A stretch of 24,634 nt of DNA from Flavobacterium psychrophilum (lineage in GTDB: Bacteria; Bacteroidota; Bacteroidia; Flavobacteriales; Flavobacteriaceae): positions 1 to 24,634 of the forward strand of contig CAMCTL010000035.1 in NCBI GenBank assembly GCA_945878515.1, read 5' to 3'. The number at the start of each line of letters is the position of its first letter. Positions within the stretch are counted from its first letter, which is position 1. Both the position numbers and the translations under genes were made by a program. Positions 23,250 through 24,634 of the stretch are shown piece by piece. The notes beneath the pieces were generated by a model. It saw only the letters and a list, made by a program, of their open reading frames with translations, had not been told where the DNA came from and did no database searches.

Positions 23250-24197
23250 ATGAAACATTGGATTCAAGCCGCACGATTGAGAACTTTACCTTTGTCAGTA
23301 TCCGGAATAATTGTGGGCAGTATGTATGCGTTGGCTTATCCAACGGACAATGTGTTGACTCCAACAGCAGTTTTCAATTGGCGTATATTTAGTTTTGCTA
23401 TTCTAACCACGCTAGGATTACAAGTCTTGTCTAATTTCGCCAACGATTATGGCGATGGCACAAAAGGAACCGATAACGAAGATAGAATTGGTCCTAAACG
23501 AGCCATACAGAGCGGTTTGATTTCGCCGCTAGCGATGAAACGGGCAATAATCATTACTTCGATATTGACGCTAATTTCGGCTATAATGTTGATTTATTTT
23601 GCTTTTCGTAATACCAATTTAGGCTATTCTTTGTTTTTCTTAGTCTTAGGAATTTTGGCAATTATCTCGGCAATTCGATACACAGTTGGTAATACCGCCT
23701 ACGGATATCGGGGATTTGGAGATGTATTTGTATTCGTTTTTTTTGGTTGGGTAAGTACTTTGGGTGTTAATTTTTTATATTCAAAGCAAATCAATTTTGA
23801 TCTACTTTTACCTGCAACTGCTATTGGCTTTTTAAGTGTTGGTGTTTTAAACTTAAACAACATGCGCGATGAAGCTTCGGATAGGAAGTCCAATAAAAAT
23901 ACTATCGTGGTACAAATTGGTGCTGACAAAGCAAAGAAGTACCATTATTTTCTAATCGTTTCGGCTATGATTTTAATGGTTGTTTTTGCCATTACAACGA
24001 ATTTTCGATTCGACCAGTACCTGTTTTTATTAGCATACATACCTTTAACAAATCATTTAATTACCGTTTATAAAAACATAGAGCCTAAACTATTAGATCC
24101 AGAATTAAAAAAATTAGCTTTGAGTACTTTTGCGCTTTCGGTACTTTTAGCTTTGTGTATGATTTTCTTTATTTCAGATTTATTGGTCAATTTTTAA
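23250..24197 (+). CDS. menA: 1,4-dihydroxy-2-naphthoate polyprenyltransferase
   Basis: 315 residues of the UbiA family, an inner-membrane enzyme with about eight or nine hydrophobic segments. It attaches the polyprenyl chain to dihydroxynaphthoate to give demethylmenaquinone. The first Asp motif is NFANDYGDGTKGTDNED and the second is NNMRDEASDRKSNKNT, which bind Mg2+ and the prenyl diphosphate. RLRTLPLSVSGIIVGS at the start is typical of MenA. The ATG at 23250 is the only sensible start. It is co-directional with menB, and the next gene begins 60 bases after its stop. The upstream repeat array may affect its translation. Confidence 0.95.
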   Translation: MKHWIQAARLRTLPLSVSGIIVGSMYALAYPTDNVLTPTAVFNWRIFSFAILTTLGLQVLSNFANDYGDGTKGTDNEDRIGPKRAIQSGLISPLAMKRAIIITSILTLISAIMLIYFAFRNTNLGYSLFFLVLGILAIISAIRYTVGNTAYGYRGFGDVFVFVFFGWVSTLGVNFLYSKQINFDLLLPATAIGFLSVGVLNLNNMRDEASDRKSNKNTIVVQIGADKAKKYHYFLIVSAMILMVVFAITTNFRFDQYLFLLAYIPLTNHLITVYKNIEPKLLDPELKKLALSTFALSVLLALCMIFFISDLLVNF

Positions 24198-24257
24198 TAT
24201 CAAAATTTAGAACCAAATCATCTCTTTACAACCACGTCAATAATCACTTTAATTCTT

Positions 24258-24634
24258 ATGGATATAATACAAAAGAGTAGCAAAAGCCTCAAAACGACCT
24301 TTTTCTTTTTGTTGATTGTTATTTCAATTTTACCAATTTATGGTCAAAAAGATGGCTACTGGGACAAAGAACGAGCCACAAAAAAAGAAATCGTGGTCTC
24401 GGCTGGAGAAAGAATCGTTGTAAAAACTGAGGAATTGCCTTCCGGAACTACCGAGCTCATTTTTAGAATCACGCTTTTAGATGGCAATCAGCAAATGGCC
24501 AACAGTTTGGTTTCTTTATTGAAATCTATTCCTGATCCAACAGGAATTAGTCAAGGTTCTGCTGGCGCAATTTTCTTGTTGTCAAAGATTTCAGGAACTG
24601 ATAAATGCAAATATGCTATTTTTTCAAACGAAGG
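24258..24634 (+). CDS. Secreted protein of unknown function (3' end outside window)
   Basis: An open frame from ATG 24258 to the window edge (125 complete codons). Residues 1 to about 30 form a signal peptide: basic start, hydrophobic core TTFFFLLIVISILPIYG, likely cut near GQ. The mature part begins QKDGYWDKERATKKEIVVSAGERIVVKT, with a stretch like a small beta domain (LPSGTTELIFRITLLDGNQ) and later GTDKCKYAIF. I do not recognise a family. It starts 60 bases after menA on the same strand and could be cotranscribed. The frame is open with ordinary codon choice and a clear signal peptide, so it is very likely real. Confidence 0.75.
   Translation, partial: MDIIQKSSKSLKTTFFFLLIVISILPIYGQKDGYWDKERATKKEIVVSAGERIVVKTEELPSGTTELIFRITLLDGNQQMANSLVSLLKSIPDPTGISQGSAGAIFLLSKISGTDKCKYAIFSNE

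Overview
The window is AT-rich, has compact co-directional gene groups and carries TAnnTTTG-type -7 boxes. Its proteins (YaiO-family barrel, BspA-type lipoprotein, Blh plus proteorhodopsin, DnaK ending in EEVK, menaquinone genes) point to a Flavobacteriaceae member (Bacteroidota), most likely a Flavobacterium or close relative living aerobically in light. Species cannot be told from the sequence alone.

Layout. (1) 1-4026, minus strand: an operon for a YaiO-like TPR/outer-membrane barrel protein, a membrane GT2 polysaccharide synthase and a membrane-anchored GH26-type glycosidase cut by the window edge. This is a probable synthase-dependent exopolysaccharide system. (2) 4179-5801: a surface lipoprotein made of 18 BspA-type leucine-rich repeats. 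(3) 5971-8045, minus: fermentative D-lactate dehydrogenase, then a small operon of a SHOCT membrane protein, a very acidic protein and an eRF1/host-attachment-like protein. (4) 8046-8774: a gene-free stretch with REP-like nested palindromes. (5) 8775-12387, minus: a four-gene operon of an aberrant pyruvate-kinase-like protein, a four-helix-bundle-like protein, a SAM methyltransferase and a DUF808 membrane protein. (6) 12388-13407: a 1-kb gene-free region before dnaK. It holds two opposed arrays with a strict 21-bp period, a palindromic element, heptamer repeats and a sigma-54-like dnaK promoter. (7) 13408-17162: dnaK, then blh and proteorhodopsin, divergently transcribed from a shared 112-bp region with repeated TTGTTTAA sites. 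(8) 17525-22042: corA, pta, ackA. (9) 22046-22207: a MITE-like long inverted repeat. (10) 22283-24197: menB and menA, then a truncated secreted protein.

How the genes work together. Blh cleaves beta-carotene to retinal, which the proteorhodopsin next door needs to pump protons. Pta, AckA and LdhA handle acetyl-CoA and pyruvate overflow. MenB and MenA make the respiratory quinone. The YaiO/GT2/GH26 set would make, export and trim a polysaccharide, with the repeat lipoprotein possibly on the same surface.

The most unusual structure is the pair of opposed 21-bp-phased AATAAT arrays upstream of dnaK (12706-13080). Their two halves meet at a 15-bp palindrome, and no feature type I know explains them. 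Other points worth a look are the regulatory repeats between blh and proteorhodopsin, the odd pyruvate kinase homologue, the MITE-like element, and heptanucleotide repeats at three intergenic sites.
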